Source: Chamaelirium japonicum
Lineage: Eukaryota > Streptophyta > Magnoliopsida > Liliales > Melanthiaceae
Length of the DNA stretch: 64,000 nucleotides
Direction: 5' to 3'
NCBI GenBank assembly: GCA_947650365.1
Contig: CANTAL010000002.1
Span: 69,501 to 133,500, forward strand
The notes below the pieces were generated by a model. The model had not been told where the DNA came from and ran no database searches. It was given only the letters and a program-made list of their open reading frames with translations. Below are positions 61,581-64,000 of this stretch, piece after piece. The translations under genes were made by a program, and so were the position numbers. Numbering within the stretch: position 1 is the first letter of the stretch; each line of letters starts with the position of its first letter.

Positions 61581-62385
61581 AGTGGAGTTTTGGAATTTAG
61601 ATTCATTCTTACTTTACACCTATACCCGTGGCCAATGGACTGGAGTATGACTTCTTCTTTTTTCTCTTTTTGTTTATCTCTCCATTCTCTTCTCTCTTTC
61701 TCTCTTTCTTCTGTCTTTGTTTCTCTCTCCATTTTCTTGTGATTGGTCGGGTGGGCTCGATATGTTTGTACTAATAACGTGTTGTGAGATGGGAGAAAGA
61801 TAGAGCCGTCAAATGTGCCCCACCCTAAATGAGTCGTATAAATATTGAGAAGTAAAGTTTTGGAATTTAGATTCCTTCTAACTTCACACCTATACCTGTG
61901 GCCAATGGACTAGAGCAGGACTTCTTCTTTCTTCTCTTTTTGTTTATTTCTCCGTTCTCTTTTCTCTTCTTTTCTCTCTTCTATCTTTATTTTTCTTTCT
62001 GTTTTCTTGTGACTAGTCGGTTAGGATAGACATGTTCGTACTGATAATGTATTGTGAGATGAAAGAAATAGAGAGATGTCAAATGTGCCTCACACTAAAG
62101 GGGTCATATAAATATTGAGAAGTAGAGTTTTGGAATTTAAATTCCTTCTTACTTCATGTCTATACTCATGGCTAATGGACTGGAGCAGGACTTCTTTTCT
62201 GTTCTCTCATTATTTATTTCTCCGTTCTTTTCTCTTTTCTCCTCTTTCTTCTGTCTTCGTTTCTCTTTCCATTTTATTGTGACTGGTCGGCTGAGCTTGA
62301 CATGTTCGTGCTGATAATGTGTTGTGAGATGGGATGAAGAGAGAGTTGTCACGGGTATAGGTGTGAAGTAAGAAAGAATCTAAAT
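61581..62385 (-). repeat. Clean run of about 270-bp direct units in the array
   Basis: The landmark AGTGGAGTTTTGGAATTTAG or its variants occurs at 61581, 61851 and 62121, exactly 270 bases apart. Each unit continues through the CT-rich tract and the complement of the TTATCAGCACGA landmark. At about 62350 the orientation flips. Confidence 0.8.
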
Positions 62386-63867
62386 TCCAAAACTCTACTT
62401 CTCATTAATATAATTAAATCTCTTCGCTCTCTTCTATCTTCTTGTATGGATTAGGGTTTTCTATATATTGCTTAGGCCCTAAGTATGCTTACCCTATAAA
62501 TAATATACGACCTCTTTAGGGTAGGGCATATTTGACGGCTCTCTCTTTTTCCCATCTCATAACACTTACCCTATAAATAATATATGACCCATTTAGGGTG
62601 GGGCATGTTTAACGGCTTTCTCTTTCTCCCATCACACAATATGTTATCAGCACGAACATATCGTGCCCAGCCGACCAGTCACAAGGAAACGGAGAGAGAA
62701 ACGAAGACAGAATTACAGTTTTGGAATTTAGCTTTTCTTACTTCACACCTATACCCGTGGCCAATGGACTGGAGCAGGACTTCTTCTCTCTTCCCTCTTT
62801 ATTTATCTCTTTAGGTGTGAAGTAAGAAGGAATCTAAATTCTAAAACTCTACTTCTGTCTTTATGTCTCTCCCTGTTTTCTTATGACTGGTCGGCTAGGC
62901 TCAACATGGTCGTGCTGATAACGTGTTATGTGATGAGAGAAAGAGATAGCCGTCAAACGTGCCCCACCCTAATGGGGTCGTATTAATATTGAGAAGTAGA
63001 GTTTTGGAATTTAGATTCGTTCTTACTTCACATTTATACCCGTGGCTAATGGACTGGAGTATGACTTCTTATCTCTTATCTCTTCGTTTATCTTTTCGTT
63101 CTCTTATCTTTTCTTCTCTCTCTTCTGTCTTCGTTTTTCTCTCTGTTTTCTTGTGACTGGTCGATTGGGCTCGACATGTTCATATTGATAACGTGTTGTG
63201 AGAAGAGAAAATAAAAGAGAAAAGAATGGAGAGATAAACAAAGAGAGAAGAGGTCCTACTCCAGTCCATTCGCCACGGGTATTGGTATAAAGTAAAAATG
63301 AATCTAAATTCCAAAACTCCACTACTTAATAATATAATTAAATCTCTCCGTTCTCTTCTCTCTTCTCCTATGGATTAGGGTTTTCCATAGATTGCTTAGG
63401 CCCTAAGTAAGCTTACCCTATAAATAATATATGACCCCTTTAGGGTGAGGTATGTTTGACGACTCTCTTTTTCTCCTATCTCACAACATGTTATCAGCAC
63501 GAACATGTCAAGCCCAGCCAACTAGTTGCAAGAAAATGGACAGAAAAACAAAAACAGAAGTGGAGTTTTGAAATTTAGATTCCTTCTTACTTCACACCTA
63601 TACCCGTAGCCAATAGAATAGAGCATGACTTCTTCTCACTTCTCTCTTTATTTATCTCTCTGTTCTCTTCTCTCTTATTCTCTCTTATCTGTCTTCATTT
63701 CTCTCTCCGTTTTCTTGCGACTGGTCGGTTGGGCTCGACATGATCGTGCTGATATTGTATTATAAGATGGGAGAAAGAGAGAGCCGTCAGACGTGCCCCA
63801 CCCTAAAGGGGTCGTAAATTATTTATAGGGTAAGCTTACTTAGGTACTAAACAATCAATGTGAAACC

Positions 63868-64000
63868 TAAAATAATTTTAAAATAGTATAATCTCAATAT
63901 CTAAATATATGAAATAGTTATTTAAATTAATAAAAATGGATATGATCAGGACTTCAATAATTTAAAAACCAAATTGAATATCTTAATATATATTAAATAA
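63868..64000. other. AT-rich sequence beyond the array
   Basis: Module similarity ends in the sequence around GTACTAAACAATCAATGTG, after which only AT-rich sequence is seen to the window end. Whether the array resumes beyond is unknown. Confidence 0.5.

Larger units (their letters stand above)
41245..63867. repeat. 22.6-kb array of short LTR/leader-like modules in both orientations
   Basis: Nearly all of this block is built from one family of modules. In one orientation they run: GGATTAGGGTTTCCCATAG, then GCTTACCCTATAAATAATAT (TATA-like), CCCCTTTAGGGTGGGGCACG, CTCTTTCTCCCATCTCA, ACACGTTATCAGCACGAAC (resembles LTR end plus primer-binding region of some plant copia elements), GCCCAGCCGACCAGTC, a GA-rich tract, GTCCTGCTCCAGTCCATTGG, CCACGGGTATAGGTGTGAAG, TAAGAAGGAATCTAAATTCC and AAAACTCCACTTCTCAATA. 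I count about 25-30 partial copies in each orientation, so at least 50. Direct neighbours show units of about 265-270 bp and, with an extra 95 bp, about 365 bp. The short Leu/Ser/Phe-rich or Lys/Arg/Glu-rich reading frames here come from the CT/GA tracts. Confidence 0.85.

Noticed and set aside
41711-63322. Dozens of short reading frames rich in Leu/Ser/Phe or Lys/Arg/Glu
   Set aside because: They are translations of the CT/GA tracts of the repeated module, occur in both orientations, and share no conserved start or stop.

Overview
This is nuclear DNA of a flowering plant. The evidence is a BTB/POZ-MATH (BPM) gene with plant-type exons, a plant alpha/beta-hydrolase exon, Ty1/copia elements of plant type, many small hAT-type elements with 8-bp target duplications, and a Micron-like element sitting in a (TA)n tract. 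The very long, transposon-filled introns suggest a repeat-rich genome. I cannot name the species.

Layout. 1-1192 is the 3' end of a Ty1/copia element. 1848-1974 (minus) is one exon of an alpha/beta hydrolase. 3340-6330 holds decayed LINE and hAT pieces. 8251-10898 is a stack of nested hAT-type elements. 11135-35913 (minus) carries three recognisable exons of a BPM gene, spread over almost 25 kb. Exon 1 (MATH) and exon 2 (end of MATH, start of BTB) carry premature stops and frame breaks. Exon 3 (rest of BTB and start of BACK) is open. Splice sites and intron phases are preserved, so this looks like a fairly recently inactivated copy. The last exon was not found.

The 17.7-kb intron 2 contains a complete, very young Ty1/copia element (13932-23920) with 2.13-kb LTRs, a 5-bp target duplication, primer-binding site, polypurine tract and an unbroken 1321-residue Gag-Pol. 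It landed beside a large foldback repeat (13085-13914). The same intron holds an internally deleted hAT transposase. Intron 1 holds a four-layer nest of elements (30870-34207) with a Micron-like element at its core.

35914-36560 is the likely BPM leader and promoter. 36600-39600 has no recognisable gene. 39608-41244 is a diverged LTR and leader of the same copia family, cut off abruptly.

From 41245 to about 63867 lies the most unusual part: about 22.6 kb built almost entirely from dozens of short, diverged, mixed-orientation copies of one LTR/leader-like module, with units of about 265-270 and 365 bp, interspersed with AT-rich modules and palindromes. I see no genes there; the many short reading frames in it are translations of pyrimidine-rich repeat.

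There is no operon-like cooperation between genes here. The story is transposon nesting inside a dying BPM gene, next to a retroelement-derived satellite-like block.
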